From the NCBI RefSeq assembly GCF_019443445.1, contig NZ_CP080378.1:558001-622000 (forward strand): 64,000 nt of DNA, read 5' to 3'. Shown here piece after piece: positions 35,787 through 44,534 of the stretch. The DNA is from Massilia sp. PAMC28688 (lineage in GTDB: Bacteria; Pseudomonadota; Gammaproteobacteria; Burkholderiales; Burkholderiaceae_D). Numbering within the stretch: position 1 is the first letter of the stretch; each line of letters opens with the position of its first letter. Position numbers and translations under genes: made by a program. A model generated the notes under the pieces. It saw only the letters and a program-made list of their open reading frames with translations, made no database searches and was not told where the DNA came from.

Positions 35787-36524
35787 GTGAAAACCATTGC
35801 TTCCCGCCTCCTGCTCACCTGCGCCTTGCTGCTGGCCGTCGTGGCGCGCGCGGAAGTGGTCAACGTCTACACCAGCGCTAACTTTGCGCCGCTCATGCTG
35901 GGCCACGGCGGCGGCCTGTATCCCGACCTGATCGCCCACCTCAACAAGCACTCCGGCAGCCTGCAATACAAATTGTTTTACCTGCCGCGCAAGCGCCTGC
36001 AGGTCAAGCTGGAAGACGGCAGCCTCGATGGCATCGTCATCGGCATGATGCCGGAATGGCTGGACGACCCTGACCAGAGCAAATACAAGTGGACGGCCCC
36101 CTTTGCGACCGACCGTTTCGCCCTGGTGTCGCTTGCCTCCAGGCCGGTCGACCCCAACCGCTCGGCCATCCTGGCACCGGGTACCATTGGCGTGACCACC
36201 GGGTACGTGTATCCGGGCCTGGACAGCTGGTTTGCGCGCGCGGGCCTCAAGCGCCTGGGCAGCGTGAGCGACGAAAAGAATATCGAAAAGCTGCTGCTGG
36301 GGCGCGTGGACTGCGTGCTGGTGGCCGAATCGATGGCGCGCTACTTCGTGCGCCGCCATCACCTGGGATGGAAGCTGCGGATCTACCCCATGCCCGGCGA
36401 ACCGACCGAACGGCGCTTCCTGGTCCAGCAGCGCGACGCCCGTCTGTTCGAGCCGCTCAGCGCGGCCGTGCGCAAGCTGCGCGACGATCCGGCTTGGCGC
36501 CGCGCGGCAGCTGCCTACGACTAG
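35787..36524 (+). CDS. Periplasmic solute-binding-like protein (SBP_bac_3 type)
   Basis: 245 residues from GTG 35787. A signal peptide (cleavage near VARA, residue 22) leads into a two-lobe binding fold: VNVYTSANFAPLMLG, LYPDLIAHLNK, KLEDGSLDGIVIGMMPEW, and GVTTGYVYPGLDSWFARAGLK, which is the hinge and second lobe of bacterial amino-acid-type binding proteins. No ABC permease genes follow; such orphan proteins in this clade often act with sensors. It lies 12 bases after the antiporter and is followed by a convergent FAD gene. Confidence 0.82.
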   Translation: MKTIASRLLLTCALLLAVVARAEVVNVYTSANFAPLMLGHGGGLYPDLIAHLNKHSGSLQYKLFYLPRKRLQVKLEDGSLDGIVIGMMPEWLDDPDQSKYKWTAPFATDRFALVSLASRPVDPNRSAILAPGTIGVTTGYVYPGLDSWFARAGLKRLGSVSDEKNIEKLLLGRVDCVLVAESMARYFVRRHHLGWKLRIYPMPGEPTERRFLVQQRDARLFEPLSAAVRKLRDDPAWRRAAAAYD

Positions 36525-36534
36525 GCGGCCGGCA

Positions 36535-38145
36535 TCAGCGCGCCAGGATCTTGCGCGCCGCTTCCATGCCCCACCACGCCGCCTCTTCAAACACTGAAAA
36601 TCCCGTCAGGTCGCTGTGGGCGAAGACGACCGGACCGTCCACTGCCCGCAGGGCCGCCAGTCCCGCGTTGCTGCGAAAGCCCGGCAGCGGAATGGCCATG
36701 GCATGGCCGCGCAGGGTGATCTCCACCCGCTCCACGTACAGGCCGAACTTCCAGCCGTAAGCCGCTTTCAGGTCGGCGCTGGCCAGCGCCACCAGATCGT
36801 CCGCACTGGCCGACTGCATCCAGCGCCGCGCCGCCAGGGGCGTGCGGTCCGACAGCGCCACATAACTGCTGAACACTGTCTTTTCCGGCGGCGTGACCCG
36901 GATATCCTGATGGGTGGAGACCACGTAGCCCAGGCCCGGCTCCTGGTACACCACGTTGTCCCAGGCCAGGGGCGCCTCGGGCAGCTCGGGCGGAAAGCGG
37001 CGCATCAGGAAGTTGGCCACCATCCAGGGCGCATACTGCGGCATGTCGCGCCGCGCATCGAAGCCGTACGCGCCCATGTCCTGCACCACGCGCGCCGCCA
37101 CATGCAGCGGCATGGCGCACACCGCCTTCCTCGCCCGTACCAGGTAAGTGCGGGCCACGCCACCGTCCAGGGTAAAGCACAGCGCTTGCACGCCGCCGGC
37201 AGTGCGGCGCAGGCTGACCACGCTGCCCGCCTGGCGGCGCGCGCCAGAGCGCGCGGCCAGCTGCTCGGCCACCGGCTGCATGCCGCCCGGCCAGGTCAGC
37301 CACGCGCCCGGCTCGGCATTGGCGGCCTGCCCGCCGCGGCTGCAAAAATAGTGCAGGCCCGCCCAGGCCGACACCTGGTCATAGCGGCTGCCGTAATCGT
37401 CGCGGCAGCAGTAATTGAGATACCAGTGCAACGTCGGCGAGCGGTAGCCGCCCTGCTCCAGCCACTGCCTGAAGGTGATGCGGTCGAGCTGCGCCAGCGC
37501 CGCGTCGCTGGATGAATGCAGCGCCGGGAACACAAAGGCGCGCCTGCCATCGCTGCCGCGCAGCTGGCGCAGGCGCTCCACTTCGGCAAAAAAGCGCTGG
37601 TGCTCGGCCAGTTCATCCGGCCCCACGCCCTCGGCCGGCATGCCGCCTTCGTGCCACGCGCCCCGGAACAGCAGGCGCTCGTGGGGCCCGTGCAGCAGGA
37701 AGCGCTCGTCGTACACGGGCCGCTCGCCAAACGGATCGCGCGAAATGATGCCTAGGTCGAACAGCATTTCGCGCACGTGGGCCGACTCCTGCGACGGCAG
37801 CGGCAGGTAATGGGCGCCGGTGGGAAAGGCCAGGTCGCCAAAACTGCCGCCGGCCGCATTGCCAAACGGTTGCGGGCCGTCGACCATGACCACATTGCGC
37901 TGCCCTTCCTTGCCCAGCTTCCAGGCCGCCGTCAGTCCGGCCACGCCGGAGCCCAGGATCACCACATCGGCGTCGATCACACTTGATGGTGGCGGCAGCG
38001 GGCGGCGGTCGCGCAGGTAGTGGCCTTCATCGCGCCCCGGGTAATGCAGCGTGGGCGTGATCTCCTGCCAGCGATGCAGGCCCGCGCCCGACAATGCAGC
38101 GGTCCCCGCGGCGCCGGCCAGCGACAGGAAGGAGCGGCGGTCCAT
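36535..38145 (-). CDS. Tat-signal FAD-dependent oxidoreductase of the polyamine island
   Basis: 536 residues. The start MDRRSFLSLAGAAGTAALSG is a twin-arginine signal, so the folded flavoprotein should be exported. ADVVILGSGVAGLTAAWKLG is the FAD-binding GxGxxG motif (~residues 44-62) with a VVMVDGPQPFGNAAGG segment after it; the C-terminus GPVVFAHSDLTGF is the second FAD contact, as in flavin amine oxidases/protoporphyrinogen-oxidase-like enzymes. Its ATG overlaps the stop of the spermidine synthase gene (TGATG). An amine or polyamine oxidase role is inferred from that coupling, not demonstrated. Confidence 0.82.
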   Translation of the reverse strand: MDRRSFLSLAGAAGTAALSGAGLHRWQEITPTLHYPGRDEGHYLRDRRPLPPPSSVIDADVVILGSGVAGLTAAWKLGKEGQRNVVMVDGPQPFGNAAGGSFGDLAFPTGAHYLPLPSQESAHVREMLFDLGIISRDPFGERPVYDERFLLHGPHERLLFRGAWHEGGMPAEGVGPDELAEHQRFFAEVERLRQLRGSDGRRAFVFPALHSSSDAALAQLDRITFRQWLEQGGYRSPTLHWYLNYCCRDDYGSRYDQVSAWAGLHYFCSRGGQAANAEPGAWLTWPGGMQPVAEQLAARSGARRQAGSVVSLRRTAGGVQALCFTLDGGVARTYLVRARKAVCAMPLHVAARVVQDMGAYGFDARRDMPQYAPWMVANFLMRRFPPELPEAPLAWDNVVYQEPGLGYVVSTHQDIRVTPPEKTVFSSYVALSDRTPLAARRWMQSASADDLVALASADLKAAYGWKFGLYVERVEITLRGHAMAIPLPGFRSNAGLAALRAVDGPVVFAHSDLTGFSVFEEAAWWGMEAARKILAR

Positions 38146-39656
38146 CAGCGGATCACCTGCTGCCAGTCCTGCTCGAATTCCTTGACCAGCGACTGCGTGT
38201 TGAGGCGGTTCGGCGCCATGGCGCGCGGCTGCATGTCAGGCGGGAAGGTGAACATTTCGCGCGTGGTTGCCTCATTCAGGAAGCGCATCGGCAGCCGGTA
38301 GCTTGCCGGCGGCGCAAAGGCATGCTCGGGTGAGGCCATGATGAACCCCCATTCGCCGAATGATGGCACATACACGTGATAAGGCCAGGTGCGCATGCCC
38401 ACTTCGCGCAGCGTGGCGTCGATGGTCCAGAAGGCATTGGGCGCAAAGAACGGCGAGGTGGACTGCACCACCACCAGGCCCCGGGCCGCTACGTGGTTCT
38501 TCACCACCGAATAGAACGGCACCGAATACAGCTTGCCCAGCGCGAAACTGGACGGATCGGGGAAATCGATCAGGGCGACGTCGAACATCTCGCTCGTGTT
38601 CTTGAGCCACACCGCGGCGTCGGCGTTGACGACGGTGACGCGCTTGTCGGCAAAGGCGCCGCCATTGAGCCGGACCAGCTCCGGGCGCGTGCTGAAGACA
38701 CCGGTCATGACGGGATCGAGGTCGACCACGGTAACGTGGCTCACGTTGGGATAGCGCAGCACTTCGCGCAGCGCCAGCCCGTCGCCGCCACCCATAATCA
38801 GCACGCGCCGCGCCCAGGGGAGCGACTGCAGCGCGGGATGGACCAGCGCCTCGTGATAGCGGTATTCGTCGCGCGAGGAAAACTGCAGGTTGCCATTGAT
38901 GTAGAGGCGCGTGTCATCCTTCCAGCGCGTGATCACCAGCCGCTGGTACGGCGTGCTGGTGGCATACACGATCTGGTCGCCCATCAGGCCCTGCTCGCCC
39001 CACTGGACCAGCCGGTCCGACAGGATGAAGCCGAATACCAGCGTGGCCATGACGGCCGATGCCCGCAGCACGCGAGCGCCGCCATCCATCAGCTCATGGC
39101 GGAACACGTACAGCGTCCACATGCCCACGCCCACGTTGAGCATCCCGAACAAAAAGCCGGTACGGACCAGGCCCAGGGTAGGCGCGAGCACCAGCGGAAA
39201 CAGCAGCGACACGGCCAGCGCGCCCAGGTAGTCAAAGGTGAGCACGCGGCTCACCACCTCGTTGAAGGACGTGTCGCGCGCGTTCAGGGCGCGCATCACG
39301 AGCGGCACTTCCATGCCCACCATGGCGCCGATCATGAAGACCAGTATGTATAACAGCGTGCGGAACGGTACTTCCATCCACGAAAACGTCATGAACAGGA
39401 TGGCCGCCGACAGCCCGCCAATGAGGCCGACTGCCAGCTCGATGTCGACAAAGCGAGCCAGCACGTCTTTGTCGCTGACGTACTTGGACAGGTGGGCGCC
39501 CACGCCCATGGCAAACAGGTAGCAGCCGATGATGGTGGAAAACTGCATGATCGAGTCGCCCAGCAGGTAGCTCGACAGGGCAGCGGCGATCAGTTCATAG
39601 GCTAGGCCACAGGAGGCGACCACAAAGACGGAAAGTATAAGAATTCGTTTGGTCAT
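38145..39656 (-). CDS. speE: Membrane-anchored spermidine synthase (polyamine aminopropyltransferase)
   Basis: 503 residues. Residues 1-~215 are seven to eight membrane helices with conserved ASCGLAYELIAAALSSYLLGDS; residues ~230-500 are the aminopropyltransferase domain: YATSTPYQRLVITRW, GNLQFSSRDEYRYHEALVHPA, VLIMGGGDGLALREVLRYP (SAM-binding GGGDG at 289-293), VVDLDPVM and IDFPDPSSFALGKLYS. It transfers aminopropyl from decarboxylated SAM to putrescine. Decarboxylated SAM would be made by SpeD 3 kb away. The gene is divergent from the DUF350-SPFH operon over 66 bases. An FAD enzyme gene overlaps its 3' end. Confidence 0.9.
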   Translation of the reverse strand: MTKRILILSVFVVASCGLAYELIAAALSSYLLGDSIMQFSTIIGCYLFAMGVGAHLSKYVSDKDVLARFVDIELAVGLIGGLSAAILFMTFSWMEVPFRTLLYILVFMIGAMVGMEVPLVMRALNARDTSFNEVVSRVLTFDYLGALAVSLLFPLVLAPTLGLVRTGFLFGMLNVGVGMWTLYVFRHELMDGGARVLRASAVMATLVFGFILSDRLVQWGEQGLMGDQIVYATSTPYQRLVITRWKDDTRLYINGNLQFSSRDEYRYHEALVHPALQSLPWARRVLIMGGGDGLALREVLRYPNVSHVTVVDLDPVMTGVFSTRPELVRLNGGAFADKRVTVVNADAAVWLKNTSEMFDVALIDFPDPSSFALGKLYSVPFYSVVKNHVAARGLVVVQSTSPFFAPNAFWTIDATLREVGMRTWPYHVYVPSFGEWGFIMASPEHAFAPPASYRLPMRFLNEATTREMFTFPPDMQPRAMAPNRLNTQSLVKEFEQDWQQVIR

Positions 39657-39722
39657 GTCTCGTCTTTTGATCTAAGATTCCGTGGTGCTGTCATTTTGAC
39701 TATCTTAACCGGGGAGGAACGC

Positions 39723-40109
39723 GTGCCCGCCATCCTAAACTATCTGCTCCACCTTGCAACAGCGGTCGCGCTGGTCATGATCTTTTTCGCGCTCTACACG
39801 CGCATGACCCCGTACGACGAAGTGAAGCTGATCCGCGAAGGCAACCACGCCGCTGCACTGTCCCTGGGCGGCACCCTGATCGGCTTTTCCCTGCCGCTGG
39901 CATCGGCCCTGCTCAACTACGGCGACTACTATCTGTTCCTGGGCTGGGGCGCAGGCGCCATGCTGATCCAGGTACTGGTCTTCCACGGCACCATGCGCCT
40001 GCTCAAAATGTCGAAGGACCAGATCGAATCGGACAACTCGGCCTTTGGCGTGCTGCTCGGCTCCATCTCGATTGCCATCGGCCTGGTCAACGCCGGTTCG
40101 GTATCCTGA
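39723..40109 (+). CDS. DUF350 membrane protein
   Basis: 128 residues from GTG 39723 with GGGGAGGA at ideal distance; an in-frame upstream ATG (39696) lacks a ribosome site. Four membrane helices (~5-27, 48-70, 75-95, 105-125) and the motifs FFALYTRMTPYDEVKLIREGNHAAALSLGG (in part), GFSLPLASAL and VFHGTMRLLKM are typical of DUF350, the family of E. coli YjfL, which occurs in operons with PspA paralogues and polyamine enzymes. Function unknown; a membrane-stress role is suspected. Confidence 0.85.
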   Translation: MPAILNYLLHLATAVALVMIFFALYTRMTPYDEVKLIREGNHAAALSLGGTLIGFSLPLASALLNYGDYYLFLGWGAGAMLIQVLVFHGTMRLLKMSKDQIESDNSAFGVLLGSISIAIGLVNAGSVS

Positions 40110-40152
40110 TCCTCGTTTCACCTTTTATATCTGCATACACAGGAGGTTCACC

Positions 40153-41199
40153 ATGTCCATCGGCTCATTCATCAGAAAGCAGTTTATCGATGTCCTGCAG
40201 TGGAACGAGGAGACCGAGGGCGTGCTCGCCTGGCGCTTTCCGATGCAGGACTTTGAAATCCAGAACGGCGCCATCCTCAATGTGCGCGAGTCGCAGATTG
40301 CCGTCTTCGTCAACGAAGGCACCATCGCCGACGTCTTCGGGCCCGGCACCCACAAGCTCACCACCCAGACCCTGCCGGTGCTGACCAACCTGCGCAACTG
40401 GGACAAGTTCTTCGATTCGCCGTTCAAGTCCGACGTCTACTACTTCAGCACCCGCGTGCAGACCGGCCGCAAATGGGGCACGCCGCAGCCGATCACGATC
40501 CGCGACAAGGATTTCGACATGATCCGCGTGCGGGCCTTCGGCATGTTCTCGTACCGCGTGGCCGACCCGCGCAAATTCTTTACCGAACTCTCCGGCACGC
40601 GCGAAGTCTACACCCGCGACGACGTGGAAGAACAGCTGCGCGGCCTGCTCATGGCCACCATGGCCTCGTCGCTGGGTACGTCCAACGTGGCATTCCTGGA
40701 CATGGCCGCCAACCAGGCCCTCATGGCCGAACAGGTCAAGGGCGACCTGGCCGAAGCCTTCCTGCGCTACGGCATCGGCCTTGACGAATTCAATGTCGCC
40801 AGCGTCAGCCTGCCGGAAGAACTTCAGTCGGCGCTCGACGAGCGCATCTCCGCCGGCATGAAGGGCGGGCTTTCCGCCGACAAGATGGGCGGGTTCACCA
40901 AGTTCCAGGTGGCCAGCAGCATTCCGCTGGCGGCGCAGAACGAAGGCGGTCTGGCCGGCATTGGGGCTGGCCTTGGCGCCGGCGCCATGATGGGCCAGGC
41001 CATGGCGCAGAGCCTGGGCGGCATGATGGGCCAGGGCCAGCCGGCCGCAGCCGCAGCCCCAGCGGCTCCGGCGGCGCCGGCCGAAGTGCCGATCGAGGAA
41101 CGCCTGGCCAAGCTCAAGGGCCTGCTGGACAAGGGACTGATCTCGGCTGCCGATTACGACAGCACCAAGGCAGAACTGCTCAAGAAGCTGATCGGCTGA
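40153..41199 (+). CDS. SPFH-domain protein with C-terminal SHOCT
   Basis: 348 residues, AGGAGG before ATG 40153. Residues ~1-250 are an SPFH/Band-7-like domain of the YdjL/virion-core type: FIRKQFIDVLQWNEETEGVL, VFVNEGTIADVFGPGTHKL, VRAFGMFSYRVADPRKFFTEL and LRYGIGLDEFNVASVSLPEEL. A Gly/Ala/Met-rich hydrophobic linker (GAGLGAGAMMGQAMAQ) follows, and the last ~30 residues (EERLAKLKGLLDKGLISAAD) are a SHOCT oligomerisation motif. Such proteins scaffold membrane microdomains. It is second in the DUF350-SpeD operon. Confidence 0.88.
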   Translation: MSIGSFIRKQFIDVLQWNEETEGVLAWRFPMQDFEIQNGAILNVRESQIAVFVNEGTIADVFGPGTHKLTTQTLPVLTNLRNWDKFFDSPFKSDVYYFSTRVQTGRKWGTPQPITIRDKDFDMIRVRAFGMFSYRVADPRKFFTELSGTREVYTRDDVEEQLRGLLMATMASSLGTSNVAFLDMAANQALMAEQVKGDLAEAFLRYGIGLDEFNVASVSLPEELQSALDERISAGMKGGLSADKMGGFTKFQVASSIPLAAQNEGGLAGIGAGLGAGAMMGQAMAQSLGGMMGQGQPAAAAAPAAPAAPAEVPIEERLAKLKGLLDKGLISAADYDSTKAELLKKLIG

Positions 41200-41209
41200 C
41201 CGGCGCACG

Positions 41210-42676
41210 ATGCAGACAGTTTCCTGCCCGAGCTGCGGCGCCCCGGTCGAATTCAAGTCGCACGCCTCCGTCATGGCGGTGTGCGAGTACTGCCGCGCGG
41301 CCGTCATCAAGGATGCCGACAGCGTCAAGGACATGGGCAAGCTCTCTGCGGTGCTGGAAGACTATTCGCCGTTCCAGGTCGGCACTGCCGGGAGCTACGG
41401 CACGCGCGGCTTCACCGTGGTTGGCCGTATCCAGCTGCGCTACGAACAGGGCATGTGGAATGAGTGGCATGTGCTGTTTGACGATGGCAGCAGCGGCTGG
41501 CTCAGTGATGCATCAGGCATGTACACCCTCACCTCTGCGCATCCGGCCCCGCCGGGCGTGCCGTCCTTTGACCAGCTTGCGCCGGGCAAGGTGTACAACA
41601 TAGGCGGGCGGCAGTTTACTGCCGCCGACCGGCGCGAGGCGCAATGTATCGGCGGCCAGGGCGAGCTGCCGTTTCGCGTCGGGGATGGCTGGCGCGTACG
41701 TGCCGCCGACCTGCGCTCAGGCAGCGCCTTCCTCACGCTCGACTATACCGACGGCGACACGCCGCTCATGTACCACGGCGAGGCAGTCACCCTCGACCAG
41801 CTCAAGCTGCAGCTGCTGCGCGATGACGATGCCATCAAGGCCAGCGCGGGCCGCTATCGTGGCAAGCTCGATACCCTCGATTGCCCCAGCTGCGGCAGCG
41901 GCATCAGATACGTTCCCGGCGTGACCACGACCGTGGTGTGTCCGGCCTGCGCGGCGCAGCTGGACGCGGGCAATCCCAAGGTGCAGGTGCTGGAAGCGGG
42001 CCGCCGCGCCCTCACGCCCAAGTGGACGCTGGAACTGGGTGCATCGGCAGCCATCCAGGGTCAGAAATACACGCTGATCGGCGCCATGGTGCGCGCCGAC
42101 GAAGAAGGCGAAGAGTGGAACGAGTACCTCCTGTTCAGCGCCAGGCGCGGCTTTCTGTGGCTGATCGAGAGCAGCGAAGGCTGGTTCCAGTCCAGTGTGC
42201 AGCCGGAGTGGCCACAGTGGCACTCCCTGCACGCTACCAGCGCAACGCTGCAAAACACCCGCTACGACAAGACTTATGACTACGAGAGCCGCGTGGTGCA
42301 CGCGGCCGGTGCGTTCAACTGGCGCGTGGCTGCCGGCGACAAGGCGCACGTGTACGAGTTTGAAAGCGGCAGCAACTCGCTGGCGGCGGAACTGACGGCG
42401 GACGAACTGACGTGGTCGCGCTCGTCCCCGGTGTCCGAGAGCCAGGTGCAGGCCTGGTTCGGCAAGCGCGCGGCTCCCGGACGGGCACCGGCGCCGGCAC
42501 AGGATGACCGCGGCAAACTGTATTCGACCCAGATGAAGTTTGTCTGGTGGATCCTGGGCCTGAACGCCATTCCGCTCCTGATTGCCTTTGGCGACACCTT
42601 CTTGCTCACCGTGGGCGCGCTGATTGCACTGTTTTATCCGGCCAAATCCCTCCAGGGCGACAAGGACTCCGAATGA
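41210..42676 (+). CDS. DUF4178 protein with two zinc ribbons and C-terminal membrane hairpin
   Basis: 488 residues. An N-terminal zinc ribbon has C6/C9 and C25/C28 (CPSC...CEYC), a second ribbon (CPSCGSGIRY, CPAC) starts near residue 224, and each is followed by a beta-rich DUF4178-like domain (GRIQLRYEQGMWNEWHVLF; GAMVRADEEGEEWNEYLLF). Two hydrophobic helices close the protein (WWILGLNAIPLLIAFG, FLLTVGALIALFYP). DUF4178 genes recur beside spermidine synthase, SpeD and DUF350; their function is not known. The stop overlaps the start of the next small gene by ATGA. Confidence 0.85.
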   Translation: MQTVSCPSCGAPVEFKSHASVMAVCEYCRAAVIKDADSVKDMGKLSAVLEDYSPFQVGTAGSYGTRGFTVVGRIQLRYEQGMWNEWHVLFDDGSSGWLSDASGMYTLTSAHPAPPGVPSFDQLAPGKVYNIGGRQFTAADRREAQCIGGQGELPFRVGDGWRVRAADLRSGSAFLTLDYTDGDTPLMYHGEAVTLDQLKLQLLRDDDAIKASAGRYRGKLDTLDCPSCGSGIRYVPGVTTTVVCPACAAQLDAGNPKVQVLEAGRRALTPKWTLELGASAAIQGQKYTLIGAMVRADEEGEEWNEYLLFSARRGFLWLIESSEGWFQSSVQPEWPQWHSLHATSATLQNTRYDKTYDYESRVVHAAGAFNWRVAAGDKAHVYEFESGSNSLAAELTADELTWSRSSPVSESQVQAWFGKRAAPGRAPAPAQDDRGKLYSTQMKFVWWILGLNAIPLLIAFGDTFLLTVGALIALFYPAKSLQGDKDSE

Positions 42677-42843
42677 ATACCAAATACTTCCTGTACGCGC
42701 TGGCACTGACGATCGTGACGACCGTCATCAACTGGTCCAACGCGATCAGCCATATATCCAGCTCCGGCTCGGGCAGCAGCTACAACCGCACTGGCGGCAG
42801 CAGCACCGGCGGTGGCTTCTATGGAGGCGGCGGCCACAAATGA
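42673..42843 (+). CDS. 56-residue membrane peptide with Ser/Gly-rich tail
   Basis: Begins at ATG 42673 overlapping the DUF4178 stop (ATGA) and ends in a second ATGA shared with speD. One N-terminal hydrophobic helix (KYFLYALALTIVTTVINW) is followed by a Ser/Gly-rich tail ending GGGFYGGGGHK. It could be a small membrane subunit of the island. Support is the two coupled overlaps rather than homology; I do not recognise the family. Confidence 0.72.
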   Translation: MNTKYFLYALALTIVTTVINWSNAISHISSSGSGSSYNRTGGSSTGGGFYGGGGHK

Positions 42844-43238
42844 CCGCAGGCGCGCACCGCCCTGCGGGCACCCACCTGCTGGCAGACTTTTACGGAGTCG
42901 ACCCGGCCCGGCTGGTGGCCGCGAACGACATCGATGCGCTGCTGCGCGCGGGCGCGCTGGCCGCGGGCGCGCGCATCCTGCACAGCCACTTTCACAGCTT
43001 TGGCGAATCCCAGGGCGTGACCGGCGTGGTACTGCTGGCAGAATCCCACATCTCCATCCACACCTGGCCCGAATACGGCTTCGCCGCGGCCGACATTTTC
43101 ATGTGCGGCGACGCCCAGCCACGCCTGGCGCTCGAGCTCATTGAACGCGTGCTCAAGCCCGCCTCGTCGATTGTGCAGCATATCGCGCGCGGCCGCGCCG
43201 TAATTCCAGGCCATATTCCGGAACCTGCGCCGCTATAA
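42840..43238 (+). CDS. speD: S-adenosylmethionine decarboxylase proenzyme, prokaryotic SpeD
   Basis: 132 residues from ATG 42840. The motif LLAESHISIHTWPEYGFAA contains E68-S69, the self-cleavage site whose serine becomes the pyruvoyl cofactor, and H74; C89 in IFMCG is the second catalytic residue of the small bacterial class. The product, decarboxylated SAM, is the aminopropyl donor for the spermidine synthase of the same island. Start overlaps the upstream stop (ATGA). Confidence 0.95.
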   Translation: MTAGAHRPAGTHLLADFYGVDPARLVAANDIDALLRAGALAAGARILHSHFHSFGESQGVTGVVLLAESHISIHTWPEYGFAAADIFMCGDAQPRLALELIERVLKPASSIVQHIARGRAVIPGHIPEPAPL

Positions 43239-43268
43239 TTGCTTCCTTTTGCCACCGCTTCCGCCAAC

Positions 43269-44513
43269 ATGACAACTGCTATGCAAGGCATGCCCAAGGC
43301 CCTTGGCCATATTCGTGTACTCGACCTCTCGCGCGTGCTCGCAGGCCCCTGGTGTTCACAGAACCTGGCCGATCTGGGCGCCGACGTGATCAAGATCGAG
43401 CGCCCCGGCGCGGGCGACGACACGCGCGCCTGGGGCCCGCCCTACGCCAGGGATGCCGAGGGCAAGGACACCAGCGAAGCGGCCTACTACCTGTCGGCCA
43501 ACCGGGGCAAGCGTTCCGTCACGGTCGATATCGCCAGCAGCGAGGGCCAGGCCATCATCCGCGATCTGGCCAGGCATGCCGACGTGGTCCTGGAAAACTA
43601 CAAGGTGGGACAGCTCAAGCGCTACGGCCTCGATTACGACTCGCTCAGGCAGGTCAAGCCGGACCTGGTGTACTGCTCGGTCACCGGCTTTGGCCAGGAT
43701 GGCCCGTACGCGCACCGCGCAGGCTACGACTTCTTGATCCAGGGCATGGGCGGCCTGATGTCGGTGACCGGCGAGCGCGATGACCTGCCCGGCGGCGGTC
43801 CGCAAAAGGCGGGCGTGGCGCTGACCGACATCATGACCGGGATGTACGCCACTGTCGCCATCCTCGCCGCCCTCACCCACCGCGACCGCACCGGCACCGG
43901 CCAGTACATCGACATGGCGCTGCTCGACACCCAGGTGGCCATGCTGGCCAACATGGGCAGCAACTACCTCAACAGCGGCAAGCCGCCCAAGCGCTGGGGC
44001 AACGCGCACGCCAATATCGTCCCGTACCAGACTTTTGCCTGCGCCGATGGCTACATCATTGTCGCCACCGGCAACGATGGCCAGTACCAGAAATTCGTCG
44101 AAGCGGGAGAGCGCGCCGACCTGGCGTCCGACGAGCGCTTTGTGACCAATCCGCTGCGCGTAAAAAACCGGGAGGTCCTGGTGCCGCTGCTGGCGGAGAT
44201 GGTCAAGACGCGCAGCCGCGACGAGTGGATCAGCAAACTCGAAGCTGTGGGCGTGCCGTGCGGGCCGATCAACGATATCGGTGAAGTGTTCGAGAACCCG
44301 CAGGTGAAAGCACGCGGTACTGCATTCGAGATGGATCACCCGGCAGCGGGCAAGGTCAAGCTGGTACGCAGCCCCATGAAGCTATCGGTCACGCCGGCGC
44401 AGGCCGAGCTGCCGCCACCGATGCTGGGCCAGCACACCGACGAAGTGCTGCGCGACGTGCTTGGCCGCAGCGGCGACGAGATCGCGGCCCTGCGCGAGAA
44501 GGGTGTGCTCTAG
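43269..44513 (+). CDS. CaiB/BaiF family CoA-transferase
   Basis: 414 residues from ATG 43269; ATGs at 43281 and 43290 are alternatives and none has a strong ribosome site. HIRVLDLSRVLAGPWCSQNLADLGADVIKIERPGAGDD (in part), NRGKRSVTVDI, VTGFGQDGPYAHRAGYDFLIQGMGGLM and the DIMTGMYATVAIL region with the catalytic-position Asp identify a class III CoA-transferase, closest in style to formyl-CoA/succinyl-CoA:dicarboxylate transferases. A TATAAT at 43234-43239 may be its own -10 box, so it need not belong to the speD operon. Confidence 0.92.
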   Translation: MTTAMQGMPKALGHIRVLDLSRVLAGPWCSQNLADLGADVIKIERPGAGDDTRAWGPPYARDAEGKDTSEAAYYLSANRGKRSVTVDIASSEGQAIIRDLARHADVVLENYKVGQLKRYGLDYDSLRQVKPDLVYCSVTGFGQDGPYAHRAGYDFLIQGMGGLMSVTGERDDLPGGGPQKAGVALTDIMTGMYATVAILAALTHRDRTGTGQYIDMALLDTQVAMLANMGSNYLNSGKPPKRWGNAHANIVPYQTFACADGYIIVATGNDGQYQKFVEAGERADLASDERFVTNPLRVKNREVLVPLLAEMVKTRSRDEWISKLEAVGVPCGPINDIGEVFENPQVKARGTAFEMDHPAAGKVKLVRSPMKLSVTPAQAELPPPMLGQHTDEVLRDVLGRSGDEIAALREKGVL

Positions 44514-44534
44514 GGCTGCTGCAGGCCATCGCAA

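Noticed and set aside
33987..36590. Very long frame antisense to the antiporter and binding-protein genes
   Set aside because: Its translation is His/Gln/Gly-rich and it spans two real genes on the other strand.
43211..43239. Full sigma-70 promoter before the CoA-transferase gene
   Set aside because: TATAAT is perfect but no -35 hexamer is found at 16-18 bases.
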